This document shows, piece after piece, positions 27,173-35,256 of a stretch of DNA of 60,045 nt (its first letter is position 1; every line of letters begins with the position of its first letter). Source of the stretch: Anaerocolumna aminovalerica (GTDB taxonomy: Bacteria; Bacillota; Clostridia; Lachnospirales; Lachnospiraceae). The notes under the pieces are model-generated. The model did not search any database, was not told the origin of the DNA, and was given only the letters and a program-made list of their open reading frames with translations. The stretch lies in the NCBI RefSeq assembly GCF_900115365.1, contig NZ_FOWD01000025.1, forward strand, positions 1 to 60,045, in the 5' to 3' direction. Both the position numbers and the translations under genes were made by a program.

Positions 27173-27892
27173 ATGGGCAATACAGTTCGTTTGGATAAAT
27201 ATCTTACAGATATGGGTGTTGGATCAAGAAGTGAAGTAAAAACTTATATCAGAAAAGGGCGTGTTCAAGTAGATGGACAAGTTGTAAAAGAACCGGATCT
27301 AAAAATAAGCACTACCGATACACAAGTACTATTTGACAATAGTATATTGCAGTATGAAGAGTTCGTCTATTATATGTTAAATAAACCGGCGGGAGTAGTA
27401 TCCGCAACTACGGACAACCTGTGTACTACAGTTGTAGAATTGATTAAAGAAGCTGATAATAAAGATATTTTTCCTGTGGGTCGCCTGGATAAAGATACGG
27501 AAGGTTTATTACTCATTACAAATGATGGAGAACTATCCCACCAACTTCTTTCTCCCAGAAAGCACGTTGCAAAAGTATATTATGCCAAAGTAAAAGGCTA
27601 CGTGACCGAGGAGGATGTTCAGTTATTTGAAAAGGGAATAAAAATCAATGATGAATTTACAACTTTACCTTCAACTTTGAATATTATAAAGTCAGATGAA
27701 ATATCAGATATTGAATTAACTATCTACGAAGGTAAATTTCATCAGGTAAAACGAATGTTTCTTGCTATAGGAAAAGAAGTTATATACCTAAAACGTCTAA
27801 GCATGGGTAGTTTGAAATTAGATGAAACCCTTGTTCCGGGAGAATATAGAAAACTTACACAGGAAGAAGTTAATTCCCTTAAGAACAGCTGA
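27173..27892 (+). CDS. RsuA-family pseudouridine synthase
   Basis: This 239-residue protein has an N-terminal S4 RNA-binding domain (RLDKYLTDMGVGSRSEVKTYI). The RsuA-type catalytic domain follows, with the catalytic aspartate in GRLDKDTEGLLL (Asp106). It converts one uridine in rRNA to pseudouridine, most probably 16S or 23S rRNA. GAAAGGA lies ten bases before the ATG. It is likely co-transcribed with the methyltransferase upstream. Confidence 0.9.
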   Translation: MGNTVRLDKYLTDMGVGSRSEVKTYIRKGRVQVDGQVVKEPDLKISTTDTQVLFDNSILQYEEFVYYMLNKPAGVVSATTDNLCTTVVELIKEADNKDIFPVGRLDKDTEGLLLITNDGELSHQLLSPRKHVAKVYYAKVKGYVTEEDVQLFEKGIKINDEFTTLPSTLNIIKSDEISDIELTIYEGKFHQVKRMFLAIGKEVIYLKRLSMGSLKLDETLVPGEYRKLTQEEVNSLKNS

Positions 27893-27990
27893 CTATGGCA
27901 GATGAAGCAAAAGTTTCCCGGTTTGTAAGCCGGATACAATATGATAAATTTATGGTAACATAATAAAATAAAAATAGAAAAGGTGTATAA

Positions 27991-28641
27991 ATGTTTAATA
28001 ATATTAAAGCAGTTTTATTTGATTTAGATGGCACTTTGGTAGATTCTATGTGGATGTGGAAAGATATTGATATTCAATTCTTAAATAAATATGGAATTGA
28101 ATATCCAGAGGGCTTACAAGAAAGTATTGAAGGAATGAGTTTTTCAGAAACAGCAGAATATTTTAAAAGCCGCTTTCAGCTAATGGAATCCTTAGAACAA
28201 ATTAAAGAAGAATGGAATAAAATGGCCTGGCATAGATATACTAATCAAGTTCCATTGAAAGAGGGAGCCTTAGAACTATTACAGTATTTAAAAGAGAATA
28301 ATATAAAGGCAGGTATTGCAACCAGTAACTCCAGAGAACTTGTTAATTTAATTGTTCAGCAATTAGGATTAGAATCTTACTTTGGGTCCATTCGGACTTC
28401 CTGTGAAGTAGAAAAAGGTAAACCTTCACCGGATATTTATTTATTGGTTGCAAAAGACTTAGGTGTCAAACCGGAACAATGTCTGGTATTTGAAGATGTA
28501 CTACCGGGAGTTATGGCTGGAAAGAATGCCGGGGCAAAAGTATGTGCAGTTTATGATGCATATTCTGCAAAAGATACTGATGTTAAGAAAGAAGCGGCAG
28601 ACTATTATATTAATTCTTTTTTTGAACTTCCGGTATTTTAG
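27991..28641 (+). CDS. HAD-superfamily hydrolase, beta-phosphoglucomutase-like
   Basis: This 216-residue HAD protein has DLDGTLVDS with the nucleophile Asp11 and acid Asp13, the second motif IATSNSREL, the lysine region GKPSPD and the last motif CLVFEDVLPGVMAGKNAGA. A helical cap sits between motifs one and two. It is a phosphatase or mutase of small phosphorylated sugars; the substrate is unknown. AAAGGTG precedes the ATG. A long hairpin follows the gene. Confidence 0.88.
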   Translation: MFNNIKAVLFDLDGTLVDSMWMWKDIDIQFLNKYGIEYPEGLQESIEGMSFSETAEYFKSRFQLMESLEQIKEEWNKMAWHRYTNQVPLKEGALELLQYLKENNIKAGIATSNSRELVNLIVQQLGLESYFGSIRTSCEVEKGKPSPDIYLLVAKDLGVKPEQCLVFEDVLPGVMAGKNAGAKVCAVYDAYSAKDTDVKKEAADYYINSFFELPVF

Positions 28642-28653
28642 CAATACTGACTT

Positions 28654-28732
28654 CCAATAAGAAACCTTATAAAAACTTTGGAAATGCCATATAAGAAAGC
28701 TTTTCCGAAGTTTTTTAGAAGGTTTCTAATGG
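28654..28732. repeat. Long imperfect 34-bp hairpin
   Basis: 28654-28687 is nearly the reverse complement of 28699-28732, with a few mismatches around a loop of 11 bases. No clean T-tail follows, although the right arm contains GTTTTTTAG. It may be a bidirectional terminator or a small palindromic insertion. Confidence 0.6.
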
Positions 28733-28830
28733 AGATTAGTGTAAAGGAGAATCAAGTTTATAAATTTAATTTGGAATTAGATAATTAGTATGTTGTGGGA
28801 TAAGAGACAGAAATGGTGAAAGGTTAACCT

Positions 28831-29796
28831 ATGAAGATATTAAAAGTAGAGAGAAATGAAGCCGGACAGCGCTTAGATAAGCTTTTAATGAAGCAGCTGA
28901 ATAAAGCACCAAAAAGTTTTATTTATAAAATGCTTCGTAAGAAAAACATAACGCTAAACGGTAAAAAAGCGGAAGGCTCAGAAATAACCCAGATTAATGA
29001 TGAAATAAAATTCTTTTTATCCGATGAAACTATAGAAAAGTTTAGTGAACAGACTGCAACTACAGTAGTAGAACGTGAATTTGACATAGTTTATGAAGAT
29101 AGCAATATATTAGTGGTAAATAAACCGGCTGGATTATTATCACAAAAATCAGTGCCGGAGGATATTTCTTTGGTGGAACAGGTAATTTCTTATTTGTTAA
29201 CTTCCGGCCAAATTACCAATGAAGAGTTACAAACCTTTAAGCCTTCAATCTGTAACCGATTAGACCGTAATACCAGCGGGTTAGTGGTTACTGGAAAAAG
29301 TTTAATTGGACTTCAAACCATGTCCAGGTTATTCAGAGACCGGTCTCTTCATAAATATTATTTGTGTATTGTAAAAGGAAAGATGGAAAGAACAGGACAG
29401 GTATCGGGATACCTGAAAAAAGATGTTAAAACTAATCAGGTTACGGTAAGTAAAGAGAAGACGGAAGATAGCGACTTCATTCAAACGGAATATGAACCTC
29501 TTAAATACAACCAGGATTATACCCTATTAAGAGTAAAATTAATAACAGGGAAAACCCATCAGATACGTGCTCATCTAAGCAGTATGGGACATCCTGTTAT
29601 AGGCGATTCCAAGTATGGTAGCGGGAACGTGAATAAATGGTTTAGAAAAGAATTTGGATTAGGACATCAGCTTTTACATTCTTACCAAATTATTTTCCCA
29701 AAAATGACTGAGGAATTTCAGCATTTAAGCCATATGGAATTAACTGCTAGAGAACCGGAGTTATTTCAAAAAATAGAAAAACAATTGTTTACCTAG
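28831..29796 (+). CDS. RluA-family pseudouridine synthase
   Basis: This 321-residue protein has an N-terminal S4 domain (AGQRLDKLLMKQLNKAPKSFIYKMLRKK). The RluA catalytic domain has Asp145 in CNRLDRNTSGLV and the later motif LITGKTHQIRAHLSSMGHPVIGDSKYG, split here into recognisable pieces. It makes pseudouridine in rRNA, of the RluC/RluD type. It is the second pseudouridine synthase within 2 kb, but separated from the first by the HAD gene and a hairpin. Confidence 0.9.
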   Translation: MKILKVERNEAGQRLDKLLMKQLNKAPKSFIYKMLRKKNITLNGKKAEGSEITQINDEIKFFLSDETIEKFSEQTATTVVEREFDIVYEDSNILVVNKPAGLLSQKSVPEDISLVEQVISYLLTSGQITNEELQTFKPSICNRLDRNTSGLVVTGKSLIGLQTMSRLFRDRSLHKYYLCIVKGKMERTGQVSGYLKKDVKTNQVTVSKEKTEDSDFIQTEYEPLKYNQDYTLLRVKLITGKTHQIRAHLSSMGHPVIGDSKYGSGNVNKWFRKEFGLGHQLLHSYQIIFPKMTEEFQHLSHMELTAREPELFQKIEKQLFT

Positions 29797-29862
29797 GGTG
29801 CGTAAAACAATTTGTTCTAGATGTTTACTACACTTTGTGTGAGAGTTATTTCAATTAGAAGC

Positions 29863-29945
29863 GGTGTGGTTATGGCAACTGAAGCTGAAGCAAATATACT
29901 GTAAAGTGGAGCCTTCAGACTAGGGCAATGAGTTTCAGACACACC
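29863..29945 (+). promoter_or_regulatory. Structured leader upstream of recU
   Basis: GGTGTG (29863-29868) pairs with CACACC (29940-29945). Inside, CTGAAG can pair with CTTCAG. The region ends 21 bases before the recU start. It does not fit a riboswitch class that I can name. Confidence 0.35.
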
Positions 29946-29965
29946 CTGATAAAGGAGGATTAAGT

Positions 29966-30499
29966 ATGCCGTTATGGAACTCCAGAGGCCTTAGGGGGTC
30001 ATCACTGGAAGAATTAATCAATCTAACTAATGTAAAATACAGAGAAAAGAAATTAGCATTGATTCAAAAGATTCCTACGCCTATTACTCCAATTAATATA
30101 GATAAAGAGAACAGGCATATTACTTTAGCATATTTTGAAGAAAAAAGTACGGTAGATTATATTGGAGCCGTTCAGGGAGTTCCTGTCTGTTTTGATGCAA
30201 AAGAGTGTGCCGTAGATACATTTGCATTACAGAACATTCATGAACATCAAGTGAATTTTATGAAAGAATTTGAAGAACAGGGAGGCATTGCTTTCCTGTT
30301 GATTTATTATTCGAAGAAAGATTATTATTATTATCTGCCCTTTAAAAATCTTTTGGAATTTTGGCAAAGGGCTGAACAGGGAGGGAGAAAAAGTTTCCGT
30401 TTTGATGAACTAAATCCGGAGAATCAAATAGAATGTATCAATCATGTATTTGTCCACTACCTTGAGAATTTAGCAAAAGACATAGAAAACCGTGAATAA
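29966..30499 (+). CDS. recU: Holliday junction resolvase RecU
   Basis: This 177-residue nuclease is of the RecU family, the Firmicutes counterpart of RuvC. Family text is clear: RGSSLEELINLTNVKY, then an IPTPITPINI segment, KSTVDYIGAVQGVPVCFDAKE with the metal-binding acidic residues and lysine, NIHEHQVNFM, GGIAFLLIYY, and the C-terminal GGRKSFRFDEL. It cuts four-way DNA junctions during recombination repair. AAAGGAGG precedes the ATG. A penicillin-binding protein gene often follows recU in Bacillus; here the histidine operon follows instead. Confidence 0.9.
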   Translation: MPLWNSRGLRGSSLEELINLTNVKYREKKLALIQKIPTPITPINIDKENRHITLAYFEEKSTVDYIGAVQGVPVCFDAKECAVDTFALQNIHEHQVNFMKEFEEQGGIAFLLIYYSKKDYYYYLPFKNLLEFWQRAEQGGRKSFRFDELNPENQIECINHVFVHYLENLAKDIENRE

Positions 30500-30545
30500 T
30501 TTAGGAGAAAATTATACATAACCGTAATTATATGAATTTGATTAG

Positions 30546-30574
30546 TTGACATACCTAAGACTCTATACTATAAT
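30546..30574 (+). promoter_or_regulatory. Consensus sigma-A promoter of the histidine operon
   Basis: TTGACA (30546-30551), exactly 17 bases, then TATAAT (30569-30574): a perfect match to the consensus at both boxes. Confidence 0.9.
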
Positions 30575-30584
30575 AATTTAAATT

Positions 30585-30835
30585 GTCATGGTAGCGAATT
30601 ATCACGTTACTATAATGAAGTAAAAAAGAAGTGAGTTAACAAAATGCTTTTGTTAATTATGGGATGATTAATCTCATCTTTCAACTTCAAAAGTTTTGTA
30701 TCTGCTAATCATCGATACAAAACTTCGGATGTACTAATAGTAGTGAGGTAATGAGGCAAGGTTAAAAGAAGTTTATTTACAACAGGAGATTTGTGTTACC
30801 TGCAAAGTCTCCAGACTTTGAAAGGAGTATGGTTA
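30585..30835 (+). promoter_or_regulatory. Long structured leader of the histidine operon
   Basis: About 260 bases separate the promoter from hisZ. Stems seen: TTAACAAAA with TTTTGTTAA, GATGA with TCATC, and a perfect 12-bp stem AAGTTTTGTATC (30691-30702) with GATACAAAACTT (30714-30725). The last piece, AAAGTCTCCAGACTTT followed by GAAAGGAG, is another hairpin touching the hisZ ribosome binding site. The T-box sequence AGGGTGG is absent, and I see no leader peptide with a run of His codons. Confidence 0.5.
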
Positions 30836-30840
30836 TAAAT

Positions 30841-32100
30841 ATGATAAATAAATTATTGCATACACCAGAAGGTGTAAGAGATATATACAATGGAGAATGT
30901 GAAAATAAATTACATCTTCAGAACCAGCTCCATCAGGTTATGAAACTCCATGGATTTAAGGACATTCAAACCCCTACCTTTGAGTTTTTTGATATATTTA
31001 ATAAAGAACGGGGTACGGTAGCAGATAAGGATATGTATAAGTTCTTTGATAAAGAGGGAAATACTTTGGTTTTGCGTCCGGATATTACTCCTTCCATAGC
31101 CAGATGTGCAGCAAAATATTATAAGAATGAAGAGCTGCCAATACGTTTATGTTATATGGGAAGTACTTTTATTAATAACAGCAGTTATCAGGGAAAGTTA
31201 AAGGAATTTACCCAGTTAGGTGCGGAATTAATCAATGATAGTTCTATTGATGCAGATGCACAGATGCTTGCACTGACAATTGAGTGTTTATTGCAGGCAG
31301 GTCTTAAAGAATTTCAAGTTGAAATAGGAGATGCTGACTTCTTCAGGGGCTTAGTTGAAGAGGCAGGGTTTGATGAAGAAGAAGAGAACCAGTTTAGAAT
31401 ACTTATTGAGAATAAGAATCTGTTTGGTGTGGAAGAAATTATATCAAATAAGGAAATATCCTCTGATTTAAAAACTATTTTCTTAAATCTTCCGGAATTA
31501 TTCGGAAGTTTAGATAAATTCACCTATGTAAAATCTCTAACTCAAAATGAAAGGGCATTACAAGCAATTAAACGTTTGGAAGATTTATATTCCATATTGG
31601 CCATTTATAAATTAGAAAAATACGTATCCTTTGATTTGGGAATGTTAAGTAAATACAATTACTATACCGGCATTATATTCAGGGCTTATACTTATGGTAC
31701 CGGTGAACCAATAGCCGCTGGAGGACGTTATGATAATCTGGTTGGACAGTTTGGAAAACAAGCACCTGCAATTGGTCTGGCATTTTATGTGGATCAGTTA
31801 ATGCTTGCACTATCCAGACAAAAGAAAGGTTTGGAAAAGTCTATTGAAAATACTTTAATTCTTTATAAAACAATAGTACGTGAACATGCCATTGTACTTG
31901 CCAGCCATTTTAGAAATGAAGGTATGAATATTGAATTGTTACGTGAAAGAACAGATTATACATTAGAGGATTATATTGCTTATGCAAAAAGAAACGGAAT
32001 AGGCGGTATTTTGTATTTTGAAACAGGGTCGATAATTAAAGTAATTAACTCTTACAGCGGAGAAATTCAAGAGGCAAAATTTGAAGATTTTTTAAAATAG
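30841..32100 (+). CDS. hisZ: ATP phosphoribosyltransferase regulatory subunit
   Basis: This 419-residue paralogue of histidyl-tRNA synthetase begins LLHTPEGVRDIYNGEC. It has the class II motifs (RPDITPSIARCAAKYY, IRLCYMGSTF) and the His-binding strand AAGGRYDNLVGQFG, but it lacks the anticodon-binding domain. It binds the short form of HisG and gives histidine feedback control of the first step of the pathway. The start is 30841, not an in-frame ATG at 30793, because the leader GAAAGGAGTATGGTTATAAAT repeats before hisB. It is the first gene of the operon. Confidence 0.93.
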   Translation: MINKLLHTPEGVRDIYNGECENKLHLQNQLHQVMKLHGFKDIQTPTFEFFDIFNKERGTVADKDMYKFFDKEGNTLVLRPDITPSIARCAAKYYKNEELPIRLCYMGSTFINNSSYQGKLKEFTQLGAELINDSSIDADAQMLALTIECLLQAGLKEFQVEIGDADFFRGLVEEAGFDEEEENQFRILIENKNLFGVEEIISNKEISSDLKTIFLNLPELFGSLDKFTYVKSLTQNERALQAIKRLEDLYSILAIYKLEKYVSFDLGMLSKYNYYTGIIFRAYTYGTGEPIAAGGRYDNLVGQFGKQAPAIGLAFYVDQLMLALSRQKKGLEKSIENTLILYKTIVREHAIVLASHFRNEGMNIELLRERTDYTLEDYIAYAKRNGIGGILYFETGSIIKVINSYSGEIQEAKFEDFLK

Positions 32101-32145
32101 TAATGCAGCTATAAATAAAAAAACTTACTATGTAGTATATTGTTG

Positions 32146-32171
32146 ATGAATTTGTCTGCGGACAAATTCAT
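32146..32171 (+). repeat. Perfect 11-bp hairpin upstream of hisG
   Basis: ATGAATTTGTC (32146-32156) and GACAAATTCAT (32161-32171) enclose TGCG, a UNCG-type loop closed by C-G, which makes it very stable in RNA. Its ACAAATTC arm recurs in leaders of hisIE and ribF, with CCAAATTC in the response regulator leader. Confidence 0.65.
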
Positions 32172-32258
32172 TGCCATAACTTATTAATAAGACCCAAATA
32201 TTTTTATTAGACAGAAAAAAGATAAGAATATCATAGTAGGAGATTGGAGAACCCCCAT

Positions 32259-32909
32259 ATGAGATATTTAACCTTTGCACTTGCAAAAGGCAGGATGGCA
32301 AATAAAACTTTGGAAATATTAGAGAAAATAGGCTATACCTGTGAAGAAATGAAGGACCCGAAATCCCGAAAGCTTATTTTTACAAATGAAGAACAAAAAA
32401 TTAAAATATTCCTGTCCAAAGCCAATGATGTACCCACCTATGTGGAATATGGAGCCGCTGATATTGGTGTTGTAGGTAAAGATACCATATTGGAGGAAGG
32501 AAGAAAATTATACGAGGTAATTGATTTAGGAATCGGAAAATGCAGAATGTGTGTGGCGGGTCCTAAAGAAGCAAAAAAATTACTTGAGAATGGAGAAATA
32601 ATCCGTGTTGCAACTAAATATCCTAATATTGCAAAGGATTATTTTTATAATAAAAAACATCAGACGGTGGAAATTATTAAGTTAAACGGTTCTATAGAAT
32701 TGGCTCCTATTGTGGGGCTTGCTGAGGTTATTGTAGATATTGTAGAAACCGGTTCTACTTTACGGGAGAATGGATTGGAAGTACTTGAGGAAATATGTCC
32801 ATTATCAGCCAGAATGGTAGTTAACCAAGTAAGCATGAAGATGGAAAATGAGCGTATTACTAAGTTGATCAATGATTTGAGAGAGGTTCTTGCTCATAAC
32901 AAAGAATAA
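32259..32909 (+). CDS. hisG: ATP phosphoribosyltransferase, short form
   Basis: The 216-residue catalytic subunit condenses ATP with PRPP, the first step of histidine synthesis. It has [16 protein letters not shown] at the start, the PRPP motif [18 protein letters not shown], and it ends without the ACT-like regulatory domain of long HisG. That absence explains the need for HisZ. The start 32259 follows TTGGAGA; a TTG at 32244 lies on that site. A stable hairpin lies upstream and a 128-bp repeat element follows the gene. Confidence 0.94.
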   Translation: MRYLTFALAKGRMANKTLEILEKIGYTCEEMKDPKSRKLIFTNEEQKIKIFLSKANDVPTYVEYGAADIGVVGKDTILEEGRKLYEVIDLGIGKCRMCVAGPKEAKKLLENGEIIRVATKYPNIAKDYFYNKKHQTVEIIKLNGSIELAPIVGLAEVIVDIVETGSTLRENGLEVLEEICPLSARMVVNQVSMKMENERITKLINDLREVLAHNKE

Positions 32910-32914
32910 TCAAT

Positions 32915-33042
32915 AGTCAAAGCGGATATTCCACTTGCCCATAGGCAAGTTTATCCCCTTATGCTACGGCCTCTAACCTCATTGCCGCTACGTGGCATTT
33001 CAGCAGGAGTTGAACTCCTGCTGAAACAGGCAAGTCCTTACC
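32915..33042. repeat. 128-bp dispersed structured element, copy A
   Basis: This sequence between hisG and hisD is the reverse complement of 44468-44595 with few differences. It contains CTTGCC/GGCAAG, GCCGC/GTGGC, and a long palindrome TTTCAGCAGGAGTT (32998-33011) with AACTCCTGCTGAAA (33013-33026). It starts six bases after the hisG stop and has no reading frame of note. Confidence 0.85.
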
Positions 33043-33111
33043 TATGAGGTTAAAATATAAGTTTTACGCCAACCATTAAACAATACACAGGTATAAAGAA
33101 AGGAGCCTCCT

Positions 33112-34404
33112 ATGAGAACCATAAGATTAGATTCCGAATCCAAGAAGAACATATTAGAAAGCCTTTTAAAAAGAAGTCCCAACCAATATGAAGAATATAC
33201 CAATACAGTGAATAATATAATAGAAGAAGTTAAATCCAGGCAAGACGAAGCAATATTTGAATACACCAAAGAATTTGATAAAGCGGATATTAATGCAGGT
33301 AATATAAAAGTAACAGAGGAAGAGATAGAGGAAGCTTATTCCTTATTAGATCCCTCTATAGTAGAAGTTATACGTAAAGCTGCAAATAATATTGATGTTT
33401 ACCACAGAAAGCAAAAACAATACAGTTGGTTTGACAGTGAACCGGATGGCAGTTTATTAGGCCAGAAGGTTACTGCTATAGGCGCAGTTGGTGTTTATGT
33501 TCCGGGAGGTAAAGCAGCTTATCCCTCATCCGTATTAATGAATGTCATTCCTGCAAAGGTAGCCGGTGTTGAAAGAATAGCAATGGTGACACCACCGGGA
33601 AGGAACGGTAAAATATATGAAGGAACTTTGGTAGCAGCAAAAGAAGCCGGTGTTACAGAAATATATAAAGTAGGGGGAGCTCAGGCTATAGCAGCACTTA
33701 GCTTTGGAACAGAAAGTATTAAGAAAGTGGATAAAATAGTGGGCCCCGGTAATATATATGTGGCTCTTGCCAAAAAAGCGGTCTATGGTCATGTAAGCAT
33801 TGACTCCATAGCAGGTCCAAGTGAAATCTTAGTTCTTGCAGATGAAAGTGCCAATCCAAGATTTGTGGCGGCAGATTTACTGTCCCAGGCAGAGCATGAT
33901 GAACTGGCATCTTCCATTCTAATTACAACAAGTAAAGAATTGGCAGAAAAGGTATCGGAAGAGGTGGATAAATTTGTTGCACAGTTATCCAGAAAAGAAA
34001 TCATTCAAAAGTCTTTGGACAATTACGGTTATATTTTATTAACAGACACATTGGAAGAAGCCATTGAAACAGCTAATGAAATCGCTTCCGAACATCTGGA
34101 AATTGTAACGAAAGATCCATTTCATGTTATGACAAAAATTAAAAATGCAGGGGCTATTTTCTTAGGAGAATACAGCAGCGAACCATTGGGAGATTATTTT
34201 GCAGGGCCTAATCATGTACTGCCTACCAACGGAACCGCTAAATTCTTTTCACCACTTAGTGTGGATGATTTTATTAAAAAATCCAGTATTATAGCTTATT
34301 CAAAAGAAGCATTAGAGCCAATATACAAAGATATTGTTAAGTTTGCCAATGCAGAAGGATTAACTGCACATGCCAATTCCATATCTATAAGATTCGAAGA
34401 ATAG
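33112..34404 (+). CDS. hisD: Histidinol dehydrogenase
   Basis: This 430-residue zinc enzyme oxidises L-histidinol in two NAD-dependent steps to histidine. It has VGVYVPGGKAAYPSSVLMNV, KVGGAQAIAALSFGTES, KIVGPGNIYVALAKK, SIAGPSEILVLAD, the LSQAEHDELASS motif with zinc and catalytic residues, and GPNHVLPT. Length is normal. AAAGGAG precedes the ATG. It is third in the operon. Confidence 0.96.
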   Translation: MRTIRLDSESKKNILESLLKRSPNQYEEYTNTVNNIIEEVKSRQDEAIFEYTKEFDKADINAGNIKVTEEEIEEAYSLLDPSIVEVIRKAANNIDVYHRKQKQYSWFDSEPDGSLLGQKVTAIGAVGVYVPGGKAAYPSSVLMNVIPAKVAGVERIAMVTPPGRNGKIYEGTLVAAKEAGVTEIYKVGGAQAIAALSFGTESIKKVDKIVGPGNIYVALAKKAVYGHVSIDSIAGPSEILVLADESANPRFVAADLLSQAEHDELASSILITTSKELAEKVSEEVDKFVAQLSRKEIIQKSLDNYGYILLTDTLEEAIETANEIASEHLEIVTKDPFHVMTKIKNAGAIFLGEYSSEPLGDYFAGPNHVLPTNGTAKFFSPLSVDDFIKKSSIIAYSKEALEPIYKDIVKFANAEGLTAHANSISIRFEE

Positions 34405-34413
34405 ATAGGAGGA

Positions 34414-34445
34414 AAGTGTGAAGAAAAATAGATATCTTCACACTT
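34414..34445. repeat. 11-bp hairpin after hisD
   Basis: AAGTGTGAAGA (34414-34424) pairs with TCTTCACACTT (34435-34445). The T-poor 3' side argues against a terminator. Similar GTGTG...CACAC hairpins precede hisIE (35176) and rimP (50081). Confidence 0.55.
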
Positions 34446-34526
34446 GGAAGAAAAAGCACCTTCACTTGAAGAAAAAGCATTTTCAAACATTATTTAAGAT
34501 GCCGAAAAGGGGTATCATGTTTGGAA

Positions 34527-34565
34527 GGTTGAAGAAATGCCATTCTTTCAACCTTTGAAAGGAGC
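34527..34565 (+). promoter_or_regulatory. hisB leader with two mutually exclusive hairpins
   Basis: GGTTGAAGAA (34527-34536) pairs with TTCTTTCAACC (34543-34553) with a one-base bulge. Alternatively CTTTCAA (34545-34551) pairs with TTGAAAG (34555-34561), which takes the 5' part of the AAAGGAG ribosome binding site. This is the clearest copy of the leader shared with polA and the LCP gene. Confidence 0.55.
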
Positions 34566-34577
34566 ATAGTTATAAAA

Positions 34578-35168
34578 ATGAGTAGAAATGCAAAAGTAGA
34601 ACGAAAAACAAAAGAGACAGATATTATTCTGGAATTGAATTTAGATGGAACAGGTAAGGGGATTATTGAAACAGGAGTCGGTTTCTTTAATCATATGTTA
34701 GATAACTTTGCAAGACATGGATTTTTTGATTTGAATTTAATTACAAATGGCGACTTACATGTAGACTCTCACCATACAGTAGAAGATACCGGCATTGTTT
34801 TAGGCCAGGCAATTCGTAATGCATTAGGAGACAAAAAGGGAATTAAACGGTATGGAAATGCAATGATTCCAATGGATGAAACCTTGGTAATATGTGCTCT
34901 TGATTTATCCGGCAGGCCTTATCTGGTATTTGACCTTCCTTTAACTGCAGAAAAAGTAGGTTATATGGAAACGGAATTGGTAAAAGAATTCTTTTATGCT
35001 GTTTCTTACTCAGCAGGGATGAATCTTCACATAAAACTAATTCATGGTTCTAACAATCATCATATTATTGAAGCTGCATTTAAAGCTTTTGCAAAAGCTT
35101 TGGATCAGGCAGTTCAATATGATGAAAGAATTGAAGATGTGCTATCCACAAAAGGAACGGTGGACTAA
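34578..35168 (+). CDS. hisB: Imidazoleglycerol-phosphate dehydratase
   Basis: This 196-residue stand-alone dehydratase has GVGFFNHMLDNFARHG, the metal-binding VDSHHTVEDTG and the second motif GSNNHHIIEAAFKAFAKAL. It converts imidazoleglycerol phosphate to imidazoleacetol phosphate. It lacks the N-terminal phosphatase half found in enterobacteria. The start at 34578 follows the conserved leader GAAAGGAGCATAGTTAT. Confidence 0.96.
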   Translation: MSRNAKVERKTKETDIILELNLDGTGKGIIETGVGFFNHMLDNFARHGFFDLNLITNGDLHVDSHHTVEDTGIVLGQAIRNALGDKKGIKRYGNAMIPMDETLVICALDLSGRPYLVFDLPLTAEKVGYMETELVKEFFYAVSYSAGMNLHIKLIHGSNNHHIIEAAFKAFAKALDQAVQYDERIEDVLSTKGTVD

Positions 35169-35175
35169 GGAGGTA

Positions 35176-35251
35176 GTGTGGAAAATAAAGATTTTCCACA
35201 CGGCAAATTTGTGCTGACGCCCAAATTCGCGGTGTTTCAGCAGAATGGAGG
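35176..35251 (+). promoter_or_regulatory. hisIE leader with hairpins and displaced ribosome binding site
   Basis: A perfect 11-bp hairpin (35176-35186/35191-35201) is followed by AATTTGTGC (35206-35214) pairing with GCCCAAATT (35219-35227, one mismatch). Alternatively TGCTGA (35212-35217) pairs with TCAGCA (35237-35242). CAGAATGGAGGAT ends the leader. The ribF leader has the same sequence plan with changed but still pairing stems. Confidence 0.55.
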
Positions 35252-35256
35252 ATTTT

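Noticed and set aside
30585-30835. T-box leader for histidine
   Set aside because: The invariant AGGGTGG sequence and the usual antiterminator are not present.
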